DNA of 64,000 nt, taken from the NCBI GenBank assembly GCA_963769665.1, contig CAVYMQ010000003.1, positions 2,170,001 through 2,234,000 of the forward strand. The letters are read 5' to 3'. The stretch comes from JACCTU01 sp963769665. GTDB lineage: Bacteria; Actinomycetota; Thermoleophilia; Gaiellales; Gaiellaceae. Below, one piece after another: positions 1-7,638 of this stretch (the stretch's first letter is position 1; the number at the start of each line of letters is the position of its first letter). The notes beneath the pieces are model-generated. The model searched no databases, was not told where the DNA came from, and worked only from the letters and a program-made list of their open reading frames with translations. The position numbers were made by a program, and so were the translations under genes.

Positions 1-1414
1 TCAGCTTCTCGTAGCGGCGCTCCATCTCCGCCACGACGTTGATCAGCGCCACGCTCGCCTGCTTCGGGTTCGAGACGACGGGCGTCAGCAGATGCGGGAT
101 CGACTCGTAGAAGCCGAGCTCGATCCGCTTCGGGTCGATCAGGATCATCCGGACCTCGTCGGGCGTGGCGCGCAACAGGATCGAGGTGAGGATCGTGTTG
201 ATGCAGCCCGACTTGCCCGATCCCGTCGTGCCGGCGATCAGGATGTGCGGCATGCGTGCGAGGTCGGTCCAGACGGAGCTGCCGGAGATGTCCTTGCCCA
301 ACCAAACCGACAACGGGCTCGCGGTTGCGGGCAGATCGTCGTAGATGTCGCCGAGCGTGACGATGTTCGGGCTGAGATTCGGAACCTCGACGCCGACGGC
401 CTGCTTGCCGGGGATCGGCGCCAGGATCCGGATCTCCGTCGTGGCCAACGCGTAGCTCAGGTCGTCCTTGAGCGCAGCGACCTTCGAGACCTTCGTGCCC
501 GGAGCGAGCTGGAGCTCGTAGCGGGTCACGCGCGGTCCGGCGATCTGGCCGACGATCGTCGCGTCGACCCCGAAGTTGCCGAGCGTGAGGACGAGCGCGT
601 CGGCGATCCGGGTGTCGGTCTTCGCCGGGAGCTTGGCGGGCGAGGAGCGCCGGAGGAGCGTGCGATCGGGGAGCTCGTAGTCGCTGTGGGACTCGAGCGT
701 GTCCTCGAAGATCGCGGACACGTTCAACTCCGTCTGCGCTTCGTCGAGATCGTGGACCAGCGGCGGCGCCTCGCCGATCACGTCCGGGTAGTCGTGCAGG
801 ACGTCGACCGGCGGCTCGTGCGGCTCGAGGGCGGGCTGCGGCGCCGGGCGGGCTACGACCACTGTGCGCTGCGGGCGGTTCCGCGCAGCGCTTCGCACCG
901 CGCGTCCCGATCCTCGGAGCAGTGCCCCGGCCGACGCACCGGAGAGCAGCAGCGCACCGACGACGAGCGTCGTGACGCCGACGATCGTCGCACCGGTCGA
1001 GCCGAGAAGCGTGCCGACGATGCCTTCGAGTGCCTGACCGAGGAGCCCGCCGTGGTCGGCACCGAGCGCGAGCAGCAACCCGAGCGAGAGGACGATCAGG
1101 CCGGTCCGAAACGGGCTCACGTCGACGAGCTCGCTGCGCGAGACCATCAGCAGGCCGAGGACGATCAGCGCTGCGGGCGCGACGTACGCGGCTGCGCCGA
1201 TCGCGCCGCTCAGGCCGTCCTCGACGGGCCCGCCGACCACACCGCCGTCCCAGCCGAACCAGAAGAGCGTCGCGAGGAACATCCCCGCGGCCGTGAGGAC
1301 GAGGCCCCAGAGCTCGGGATGGTGATGGCCGCGCTGGCTCTTCTTGCCCCTGCGCTTCTTCACCCGCGCGGGAACGCGCGGGCGCAGCGGACTCTTACGC
1401 TTCTTGCGCGCCAT
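1..1414 (-). CDS. ftsK: DNA translocase FtsK/SpoIIIE, N-terminal part (runs off the window)
   Basis: Septal double-stranded DNA pump that clears the chromosome from the closing division septum. The 471 codons visible begin with a very basic start (MARKKRKS). Several hydrophobic segments follow within residues 30-190 (the FtsK membrane anchor), then a Pro/acidic linker. The FtsK alpha/beta region comes next, and a Walker A loop (GTTGSGKSG) lies near residues 390-400, followed by a DPKR-type stretch (LIDPKRIELG). The Walker B motif and the gamma DNA-reading domain lie outside the window. The ATG at 1414 was chosen because the basic stretch precedes the first membrane segment. It is the last visible gene of a minus-strand run that includes rnj, dapA and dapB, a known actinobacterial order. 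Confidence 0.95.
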   Translation of the reverse strand, partial: MARKKRKSPLRPRVPARVKKRRGKKSQRGHHHPELWGLVLTAAGMFLATLFWFGWDGGVVGGPVEDGLSGAIGAAAYVAPAALIVLGLLMVSRSELVDVSPFRTGLIVLSLGLLLALGADHGGLLGQALEGIVGTLLGSTGATIVGVTTLVVGALLLSGASAGALLRGSGRAVRSAARNRPQRTVVVARPAPQPALEPHEPPVDVLHDYPDVIGEAPPLVHDLDEAQTELNVSAIFEDTLESHSDYELPDRTLLRRSSPAKLPAKTDTRIADALVLTLGNFGVDATIVGQIAGPRVTRYELQLAPGTKVSKVAALKDDLSYALATTEIRILAPIPGKQAVGVEVPNLSPNIVTLGDIYDDLPATASPLSVWLGKDISGSSVWTDLARMPHILIAGTTGSGKSGCINTILTSILLRATPDEVRMILIDPKRIELGFYESIPHLLTPVVSNPKQASVALINVVAEMERRYEKL

Positions 1415-1459
1415 GGGCGCGGATTCGACGCCGCCCGCGACTCCCCTTGTCGGAAACTC

Positions 1460-2014
1460 CTAGGCCGCGAGGGCCCGCAAGTCCTCGAGCGCGCGGCCGA
1501 GCAGGTTCTCCCTGAGGTCGAACAGCCCCGCCCAGAGGCTCGAGGGGTCGACCTCGCTCCGCCACTGGGCGGCGCTCGACAGGCCCTCGAGCGCCCGCAC
1601 GAGAACGGCGAGCTCGAGGTAGACCTGCGCGACGCGCGCGGGCGAGGCGTGGACCCCCGCTCGCTGCAGGACGGGCTGCCAGTCCAGGAACTCGGCGTGC
1701 GTCGGCTGCGCGTACCACGACCTGCCCTCCGCCATGTCCGCCTCGAGCTCGACGAGATAGCGGGCGAGCGGCTCCTCGAGGCCGGCGAGCGCCGTCTCGA
1801 CGCGCTCGGCCGCTCGTTGCAGCGCAGCCTCACGCCGTCCCGGCGTGCACGGCTCGGCCTCCCCCCGCGCCCAGCGCTCGAGCAGACGGCAGAGCGCGAG
1901 CCCGGAGACCTCCGCCGCGGCGAGCTGGCCGATCACCCGCTGGGCAAGCACGGCGTCGTACGCGTGGTCCGCGATCACATCGGCCCAGGCGGGCCGGCGC
2001 GCGAGGACGCTCAT
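1460..2014 (-). CDS. hypothetical protein between rnj and ftsK
   Basis: 184-residue soluble protein of unknown function. It starts with an ATG that overlaps the rnj stop codon (ATGA), which fixes the start and implies translational coupling to RNase J. It is almost wholly helical in character and rich in Ala, Leu, Glu and Arg. It has no signal peptide, no membrane segment, no Cys-based metal site and no motif I recognise. Its place between RNase J and FtsK in one operon suggests co-expression only. I cannot assign a function. Confidence 0.8.
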   Translation of the reverse strand: MSVLARRPAWADVIADHAYDAVLAQRVIGQLAAAEVSGLALCRLLERWARGEAEPCTPGRREAALQRAAERVETALAGLEEPLARYLVELEADMAEGRSWYAQPTHAEFLDWQPVLQRAGVHASPARVAQVYLELAVLVRALEGLSSAAQWRSEVDPSSLWAGLFDLRENLLGRALEDLRALAA

Positions 2015-3651
2015 ACCTCGACCACCACGGGCAGGATCAGCGGGCGCCGTCGCGTCCGGTCGTAGATCAGCTGGCCGACCGCGTCGTGCAGATGCTCCTG
2101 GATCAGCTTGATCTCCGCCGTGTCGTTCTGGAGCAGCTCGTGCAGGACCCGCGCGGCTTCGTCGCGCATCTCTTCGAGCACGGGCCCGGTCTCGGGAAAG
2201 CCGCGGGCGATCAGCTCGGGACGCGCAGACGACGCGTCGCCGTTGACCGTCGCGACGATGATCAGCACGCCGTCCTCGGAGAGCCGCCGGCGGTCGCGGA
2301 GCGCGACGTCGCTGAGGTCCCCGACGCTCAGCCCGTCGACGAACGTGACGCCCGACTCGATCCGCTCCCCTTCTCGGACGCCCTCCCGAGAGAGCTCGAT
2401 CACGGAGCCGTTCTCCGCCATCACGATCGCGTTCGCTGGCACTCCTGCCTCGCGCCCGAGCTTGGCGTGCGCCGCGAGCATCCGGAACTCTCCGTGCACG
2501 GGCATCAGCGCCCTGGGGCGGAGCAGGCCGATCACGGTGCGGATCTCCTCCTCGCACGCGTGGCCGGAGACGTGGACCGGCGCGATCTCCTGGTGCAGCA
2601 CCTCCGCGCCGATCTTGGCCAGGCGGTTGATCGAGTCGTGCACGCGGAGCTCGTTCCCCGGAACGGGCTTCGCGGAGATGATCACGGTGTCGCCGGGCTC
2701 GACCTTGACGGCCGGGTGATCGTCGTAGGCAATGCGGGTGAGCGCCGACATCGGCTCGCCCTGGCTGCCGGTGGTGACGATCATCTGCTGGCCGGGGCGC
2801 AATCCCTCGAGCTCCTGCGGCCGCACGATCACGCCTTCGGGCACGTCCATGTAGCCGAGGTTGCGCGCGATGTTCACGTTCTTGCGCATCGAGCGTCCGA
2901 CGATCGCGACCTTGCGGTCCGTCTGGATCGCGACGTCGATCGCCTGCTGCACGCGATGCACGTTCGACGCGAACGACGTGACGAAGATCCTCCCCTTCCG
3001 GAGCGGGATGATCTGCCGGAACGCTTCGCCGACGACCCGCTCCGACTGCGTGAAGCCGGGCCGCTCCGCGTTCGTCGAGTCGCCGAGGCAGAGGTCCACG
3101 CCGCGGTTCCCGAGCGCAGCGAGCTTCCCGACGTCGGTGCGCATGCCGTCGACCGGCGTGTGGTCGAGCTTGTAGTCGCTCGTGTGGACGATCAGGCCGC
3201 CGGGCGTGTCGAGCACGACGGCGACGTTGTCCGGGATCGAGTGGGCCATCCGCACGAACTCGAGCTTGAACGGCCCGACCTCGATCGGCGGATCGTCCGG
3301 GTCGACCTCACGGAGCTCCGTCGAGTTGCCCAGGCCGTGCTCGTCGAGCTTCGACTTGATCAGCCCTAGCGTCAACCGGGTCGCGAGCACCTGCTTGACC
3401 TTGATCTCGCGCAGCACGTAGGGCAGTGAGCCGACGTGGTCCTCGTGGCCGTGCGTGAGCACGATCGCGCGGACGTTGACGCTCCGGAGGTAGTCGAAAT
3501 CCGGCAGCACGAGGTCGACGCCGAGGTGCTCGTCGCGCGGGAACGCGAGCCCTGCGTCGACGACCACCGCGTCGCCGCGGTACTCGTAGACGGTCATGTT
3601 CTTGCCGACCTCGCCGAGGCCGCCGAGCGGGATGATGCGGACGGGATCCAC
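2011..3651 (-). CDS. rnj: ribonuclease J
   Basis: Metallo-beta-lactamase-fold ribonuclease with endo and 5'-3' exo activity in mRNA turnover and rRNA maturation. The 546 residues match the family length. The zinc motif HGHEDH sits at residues 67-72. Further beta-CASP features are the histidine-bearing stretches MAHSIPDN and SDYKLDH and the C-terminal VHVSGHA segment. The start is GTG (VDPVRIIPLGG), 23 nt after dapA, and the stop overlaps the next gene. It sits with dapA and dapB as in many actinobacteria. Confidence 0.96.
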   Translation of the reverse strand: MDPVRIIPLGGLGEVGKNMTVYEYRGDAVVVDAGLAFPRDEHLGVDLVLPDFDYLRSVNVRAIVLTHGHEDHVGSLPYVLREIKVKQVLATRLTLGLIKSKLDEHGLGNSTELREVDPDDPPIEVGPFKLEFVRMAHSIPDNVAVVLDTPGGLIVHTSDYKLDHTPVDGMRTDVGKLAALGNRGVDLCLGDSTNAERPGFTQSERVVGEAFRQIIPLRKGRIFVTSFASNVHRVQQAIDVAIQTDRKVAIVGRSMRKNVNIARNLGYMDVPEGVIVRPQELEGLRPGQQMIVTTGSQGEPMSALTRIAYDDHPAVKVEPGDTVIISAKPVPGNELRVHDSINRLAKIGAEVLHQEIAPVHVSGHACEEEIRTVIGLLRPRALMPVHGEFRMLAAHAKLGREAGVPANAIVMAENGSVIELSREGVREGERIESGVTFVDGLSVGDLSDVALRDRRRLSEDGVLIIVATVNGDASSARPELIARGFPETGPVLEEMRDEAARVLHELLQNDTAEIKLIQEHLHDAVGQLIYDRTRRRPLILPVVVEV

Positions 3652-3674
3652 TCGCTGAGTGTAGGTGCGAGGGC

Positions 3675-4556
3675 CTAGACGCGAGCCGGCTCGAGCAGCT
3701 TGAGCCGCTCGAGGCAGCCGCGCACGGCCTCGCGCTCGTCGTCCGTCGGGTCGACGAGCGGCAGGCGGTGGCCTCCCACGTCATGCCCGAGCAGGTTGAG
3801 CGCGCACTTGATCGCGATCGGGTTGCCGACCACCTTGAGCAGGTCGTACGCCGCCTCGAGCTCGCGGTCGATCGCCCGCGCTCCCTCGAGATCGCCCGAG
3901 CGGCCGAGCTGCACCTGTTCCTTCACGCGCGGGCCGACCACGTGGGTGTGCACGCACACACCGCCGACCGCGCCGAGCTCGAGGAACGGTTGGACGATGT
4001 TGTCGTCCCCGGCGTAGAGGTCGAGCCCGAGCTCGACGATCCGCTTGGCCTGGGAGAGGTCGTCGTTCGCCTGCTTGACCGCCTGCACGTTCGGGATCTC
4101 GGCGAGCTCGGCGATCGTCTCCGGCTCGATGTTGATCGCGACGCGGGCCGGGATGTTGTAGACGACGATCGGCTTGTCGCTCGCCTGCGCGATCGCCTTG
4201 AAGTGCTCGACGATGCCGCGCTGCGGGGGCTTGTTGTAGTACGGCGTGACGACGAGAAACGCGTCCACGCCGAGCTCGTGCGCCTGCTCGGTCAGGTGCA
4301 CCGAGTGCGCGGTGGAGTACGTTCCCGTGCCCGCGACGACGGTCGCGCGGCCGTCGAGCTCGGCGACCGCGGTCGCGATGAGCGACAGGCGCTCGTCGTC
4401 CGTCAGGGTGGGCGACTCACCAGTGGTGCCCGCGACCACGACGCCGTCGGAGCCGTTCTCGACGAGGAAGCGGCAGAGCTCCCGGAACTTGTCGAGGTCG
4501 ACCGCACCGCGCGAGTCGAGCGGCGTGACGGCCGCGGTCAGGACCTCGCCGAGCAC
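3675..4556 (-). CDS. dapA: 4-hydroxy-tetrahydrodipicolinate synthase
   Basis: Condenses pyruvate with aspartate semialdehyde, the first committed step to diaminopimelate and lysine. The 293 residues match the family exactly. Visible hallmarks are GTTGESPTL (45-53), YYNKP (106-110), Tyr133 in YNIPARV and the Schiff-base lysine K161 in AVKQAN, the same numbering as the E. coli enzyme. The start is GTG at 4556, 9 nt after dapB. Co-transcribed with dapB, so two consecutive lysine-pathway steps are coupled. Confidence 0.97.
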   Translation of the reverse strand: MLGEVLTAAVTPLDSRGAVDLDKFRELCRFLVENGSDGVVVAGTTGESPTLTDDERLSLIATAVAELDGRATVVAGTGTYSTAHSVHLTEQAHELGVDAFLVVTPYYNKPPQRGIVEHFKAIAQASDKPIVVYNIPARVAINIEPETIAELAEIPNVQAVKQANDDLSQAKRIVELGLDLYAGDDNIVQPFLELGAVGGVCVHTHVVGPRVKEQVQLGRSGDLEGARAIDRELEAAYDLLKVVGNPIAIKCALNLLGHDVGGHRLPLVDPTDDEREAVRGCLERLKLLEPARV

Positions 4557-4565
4557 GCCGCGATT

Positions 4566-5177
4566 CTACCCCTGCAGGAGCGCGTCGAGGCCCACGGTGA
4601 GCCCCGGAGGAAGCGTGGACAGCCGATCGAGAGCGATCAGCACGCCGGGGACGAATGCCTCGCGCGAGGTCGTGTCGTGGCGGATGGTCAGCGTCTGCCC
4701 TTGGCCGCCGAAGACGACCTCCTGGTGCGCGACGAGACCGGGGAGGCGCACCGAGTGGATGGGGACGTCGCCGCCCATCAGCTCGGCCGTCGCCTTCGCG
4801 GTGCCGGACGGCGCGTCGCGTTTCGTGTCCGCGTGGAGCTCGACGATCTCCGCGTTCGGCATCAGCTTGGCCGCCTCCGCGGCGAAGCGCATCATCAGGA
4901 CGGCACCGAGCGCGAAGTTCGGCGCGTGGAAGAGCGCGAGCCCGCGTTCACGTGCCGCCTCTCCGAGCCGCGTCAGGTCCGCACCCGTCGTGCCGACGAC
5001 GCACGGAACGCCGGCCTCGAGCGCACGCTCGACGTTCGCCGTCACCGCCTCCGGCGCGGTGAAGTCGACGAGCGCGTCGGCGTGCTCCAGCTCGACGAGC
5101 TCGTGGCCCGCTGCCTCGAGCGCGGGCGCAAGCACCGACCCGACCTTGCCGCCGGCCCCGAGGAGTGCGACCTTCAC
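4566..5177 (-). CDS. dapB: 4-hydroxy-tetrahydrodipicolinate reductase, short form
   Basis: NAD(P)H-dependent reductase following DapA. Only 203 residues, against about 240-275 in well-known DapB proteins. The missing part lies between the Rossmann loop (GAGGKVG, 7-13) and the VDFT motif (37-40), where a strand-helix is normally present. The active-site block reads ELHADTKRDAPSGTA at 113-127. The first His of the usual HH pair is kept (H115) and the second is Ala, while Lys119 and the DAPSGT loop are intact. The start is GTG overlapping the M16 protease stop (GTGA). Probably functional. Confidence 0.93.
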   Translation of the reverse strand: MKVALLGAGGKVGSVLAPALEAAGHELVELEHADALVDFTAPEAVTANVERALEAGVPCVVGTTGADLTRLGEAARERGLALFHAPNFALGAVLMMRFAAEAAKLMPNAEIVELHADTKRDAPSGTAKATAELMGGDVPIHSVRLPGLVAHQEVVFGGQGQTLTIRHDTTSREAFVPGVLIALDRLSTLPPGLTVGLDALLQG

Positions 5178-6463
5178 GCGGCCGCGAGCGCCCGCAGGCC
5201 CGGGTGCAAGCGGCCGAGCGCACGCTTGAAGCGAGCCTCGCTCGGGCCGATCCCGGAAGCAGAGAGCCGCTCCGGTGCGAGCAACAGCGACGCGAGCTCC
5301 GCGATGCCTTCGGGCTCGACCGCGTCGATCTCGGCCATGATCCGCTCGAACGACAGGAGCTCGGTGTCGGTGATCAGCGACTTGCCGAGCCGGCTCATCC
5401 GGTTCGACGTCGACTCCATCGACAGCGTCAGCCGCCCCTTCAGGTTCTCTTTCGCACGCTCGAGCTCCTTCGGGCGCAAGTTGCCGGCGGCGATGTCGGC
5501 GATCTGCTCGGCCGCGATCTCGAGCGCCGGCCCGAGGTTCTCCTCGCGCGTGCCGATGTAGATGCCGAACAGGCCGGTGTCCGAGTACTGCGCGCCGAAG
5601 CTGTACACCGCGTACGCCATGCCGCGCTTCTCGCGGATCTCCTGGAAGAGACGCGATGACGCCGACCCGCCGAGGATCCCGTCGAGGAGCGACGCGGCGA
5701 ATCGGCGTCGGTCGGAGCGAGAGATGCCGGGCGCGCCGATGCACACGTGGTACTGCTCCGTGTTCTTGCGCTGGAAGCGCACGCCGGCGGGCGGCGTCTT
5801 CACGAGCGGCGGCCGAACGCGCGGCCCTTTTCCCGTCGTCGCCTTCCGCTGCCCCGCCTCGAGCAGGCGCAGCAGCCGCTCGTGCTGCAGGTTGCCCGCG
5901 GCTGCGATCACGATGTTCCCCGGGGTGTACATGGTGCGGTGGTAGTTGGTGATCGTGCGCTTGGGGACCGTCGAGAGCACGTCGCGGGTCCCGATCACCG
6001 GCCGGCCGAGTGCGTGCGAGCCGAACACCGCCTCGGAGAACAGGTCGTGAACCAGTTCCTGCGGCGTGTCCTCGTACATCGCGATCTCCTCGAGGACGAC
6101 CTCGCGCTCCGAGTCGACGTCGTCGAAGCGCGGAGCAAACACCATGTCGCACATCACCTCGACCGCGGTCGCAAGGTGCTTGTCCGGTACGCGCGAGTAG
6201 ACGACCGTGTGCTCGCGGGAGGTCGCGGCGTTCAGCTCGCCGCCCAAGCCGTCGAAGATCTCCGCGATCTCCTGGGCGTCGAAGCGCTCCGAGCCCTTGA
6301 AGAGCAGGTGCTCGATGAAGTGCGACAGACCGGCCTTGGCGTCCGTCTCGTCACGTGAGCCCGCGCCGATCCAGAACCCCAGAGAGACCGAGCGCACGGA
6401 CGGAACGCGCTCTGAGATCACGCGCTCGCCTGAATCGAGCTCGGAGAGGACGTACTTCTGCAT
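5174..6463 (-). CDS. M16-family zinc peptidase (insulinase-like)
   Basis: Processing-peptidase-like zinc protease, 429 residues. The inverted zinc motif HFIEH is at 48-52 (HxxEH), and a downstream Glu-rich segment (VLEEIAMYED) supplies the third ligand. The C-terminal half carries the usual M16 inactive-domain layout. No signal peptide is visible, so it is probably cytoplasmic. I chose the ATG at 6463 (MQKYVLSELDSG) rather than an upstream in-frame start at 6523, because alignment to M16 proteins begins there. It is the first gene of the run M16-dapB-dapA-rnj. A neighbouring M16 gene is common beside pnp or dapB in Gram-positive genomes; the substrate is unknown. Confidence 0.92.
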   Translation of the reverse strand: MQKYVLSELDSGERVISERVPSVRSVSLGFWIGAGSRDETDAKAGLSHFIEHLLFKGSERFDAQEIAEIFDGLGGELNAATSREHTVVYSRVPDKHLATAVEVMCDMVFAPRFDDVDSEREVVLEEIAMYEDTPQELVHDLFSEAVFGSHALGRPVIGTRDVLSTVPKRTITNYHRTMYTPGNIVIAAAGNLQHERLLRLLEAGQRKATTGKGPRVRPPLVKTPPAGVRFQRKNTEQYHVCIGAPGISRSDRRRFAASLLDGILGGSASSRLFQEIREKRGMAYAVYSFGAQYSDTGLFGIYIGTREENLGPALEIAAEQIADIAAGNLRPKELERAKENLKGRLTLSMESTSNRMSRLGKSLITDTELLSFERIMAEIDAVEPEGIAELASLLLAPERLSASGIGPSEARFKRALGRLHPGLRALAAA

Positions 6464-6523
6464 GTAACGATCGTAGTCGCTGGGGTAGAAAAAACCGCTC
6501 CGAGGGAACAGAATCCCCCGCAC

Positions 6524-7483
6524 ATGCGGGTCTTTCGTCGTCTCGGGATCTTTCTGCTCGCGCTGCTGGCCGCGTCGACGCTCTCCGGCGTCGCGGCTCC
6601 TTCAGCCGGCCGCTTCTCGCGCGTGCCCGCCGGCGTGGCCGTCGGGGGGCTGCCGGTCGGCGGCTTCACCTCGGAAGAAGCGCGCGCGCTCGTTCGCTCC
6701 CGACTGGCGGAACCGGTCGAGTTCGAGCTCGACGCCAAGACCTGGACGGCATCGCCCGAGGAGCTCGGCGTCTCCGCACCGGTGGACGAGGCGATCGCCG
6801 CGGCACTCGCCGCTCGAGGCGGCGATGCGATCGAGGTCGACGCGATGCCGTCTCGTCCCGACCTTCTTCGGTACGTGACGCGCCTCGCCCCCACGCTTGC
6901 GCGGCGTCCGGTGGACGCACGCCTCGCGGGCCTCGACGCCAGGCTCCGGCCGCTCGTCCGGCCGGCGGTCGCGGGCCGTCGGCTCGACCTGCTCAAGACC
7001 GCAGCGGCGATCACGGCGGCCGTTCGCACGGCGCAGCGTGAGCCGGTCCGCCCCGTCTTTCGCGTCACGCCGGCGAAGCGTCGAGTCGGGTCGGTGATCG
7101 TGATCCGCCGCGAGTCCAAGACGCTCTACCTCTACGAGGGCCGCCGTCTCGTCCGCCGGCTCGGCGTTGCGACGGGCCAGGCGCAGTACCCGACTCCACT
7201 GGGAACGTTCGCCGTCGCCGACAAGCAGTACAACCCGTGGTGGTACCCGCCGACCTCCGACTGGGCGAAGGGGTTGAAGCCGGTCCCTCCCGGGCCGGGC
7301 AACCCGCTCGGCACGCGCTGGATGGGGCTGAACGGCGGGCTCGTGGGCATCCACGGCACTCCGGACGCGGCGTCGATCGGCTACTCGGCCTCGCACGGTT
7401 GCATCCGCATGCGGATCCCCGACGCCGAGTGGCTCTTCGAGCACGTCGACCTCGGCACGCCCGTCGTCATCGTGTCTGCATAG
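6524..7483 (+). CDS. secreted L,D-transpeptidase (YkuD domain)
   Basis: Forms 3-3 peptidoglycan cross-links or attaches proteins to the wall, acting outside the membrane. The 319 residues start with a signal peptide (about 1-28). A domain resembling the VanW/YoaR-type putative peptidoglycan-binding module follows (about 40-170), and the catalytic YkuD domain is at about 190-319. The active site is complete: HGTPD with its His, then SASHGCIRM with catalytic Cys293. The sequence just upstream of the ATG has no clear ribosome site, and the start lies inside a small palindrome (CCCGCACATGCGGG), so the mRNA may be leaderless. Divergent from the M16 gene. Confidence 0.93.
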   Translation: MRVFRRLGIFLLALLAASTLSGVAAPSAGRFSRVPAGVAVGGLPVGGFTSEEARALVRSRLAEPVEFELDAKTWTASPEELGVSAPVDEAIAAALAARGGDAIEVDAMPSRPDLLRYVTRLAPTLARRPVDARLAGLDARLRPLVRPAVAGRRLDLLKTAAAITAAVRTAQREPVRPVFRVTPAKRRVGSVIVIRRESKTLYLYEGRRLVRRLGVATGQAQYPTPLGTFAVADKQYNPWWYPPTSDWAKGLKPVPPGPGNPLGTRWMGLNGGLVGIHGTPDAASIGYSASHGCIRMRIPDAEWLFEHVDLGTPVVIVSA

Positions 7484-7502
7484 AACCGGCGACGAGGGAT
7501 CC

Positions 7503-7574
7503 GCCTAAAGGCGGCCGCGAAGCGGCCGCCTTTAGGCGCCAAGCGGGCGTGGATCCGCTTGTCGGATCCACGCC
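7503..7574 (-). repeat. two-hairpin intergenic repeat, copy 1
   Basis: Hairpin A has 16-bp perfect arms at 7503-7518 and 7522-7537 around a GAA loop (core GCGGCCGC). Hairpin B has 10-bp perfect arms at 7547-7556 and 7564-7573 around GGATCC. The same arrangement recurs at 15317, 20939 and 62265. This copy lies between two convergent stop codons and is in reverse orientation. There is no T-run, so it is not a standard terminator. Confidence 0.85.
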
Positions 7575-7590
7575 TTCGCTCTCCTCAGAC

Positions 7591-7623
7591 GATAAAGAGA
7601 GGGCGCCTCGCGGCGCCCTCTCT
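7591..7623 (-). terminator. rho-independent terminator of pnp
   Basis: Perfect 12-bp stem (7596-7607 with 7612-7623; arm AGAGAGGGCGCC) with a 4-nt loop. On the minus strand it is followed by TTTATC. It lies 16 nt beyond the pnp stop and has T residues only on that side. Confidence 0.85.
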
Positions 7624-7638
7624 CGTCGTGCGTGCGCG

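Noticed and set aside
92..2065. Plus-strand frame across ftsK and rnj ends
   Set aside because: Runs opposite ftsK, the hypothetical gene and the rnj end; no domain.
7503..7537. Hairpin A read as a bidirectional terminator
   Set aside because: No T-run on either side; the same unit recurs elsewhere, and a proper pnp terminator lies just beyond.
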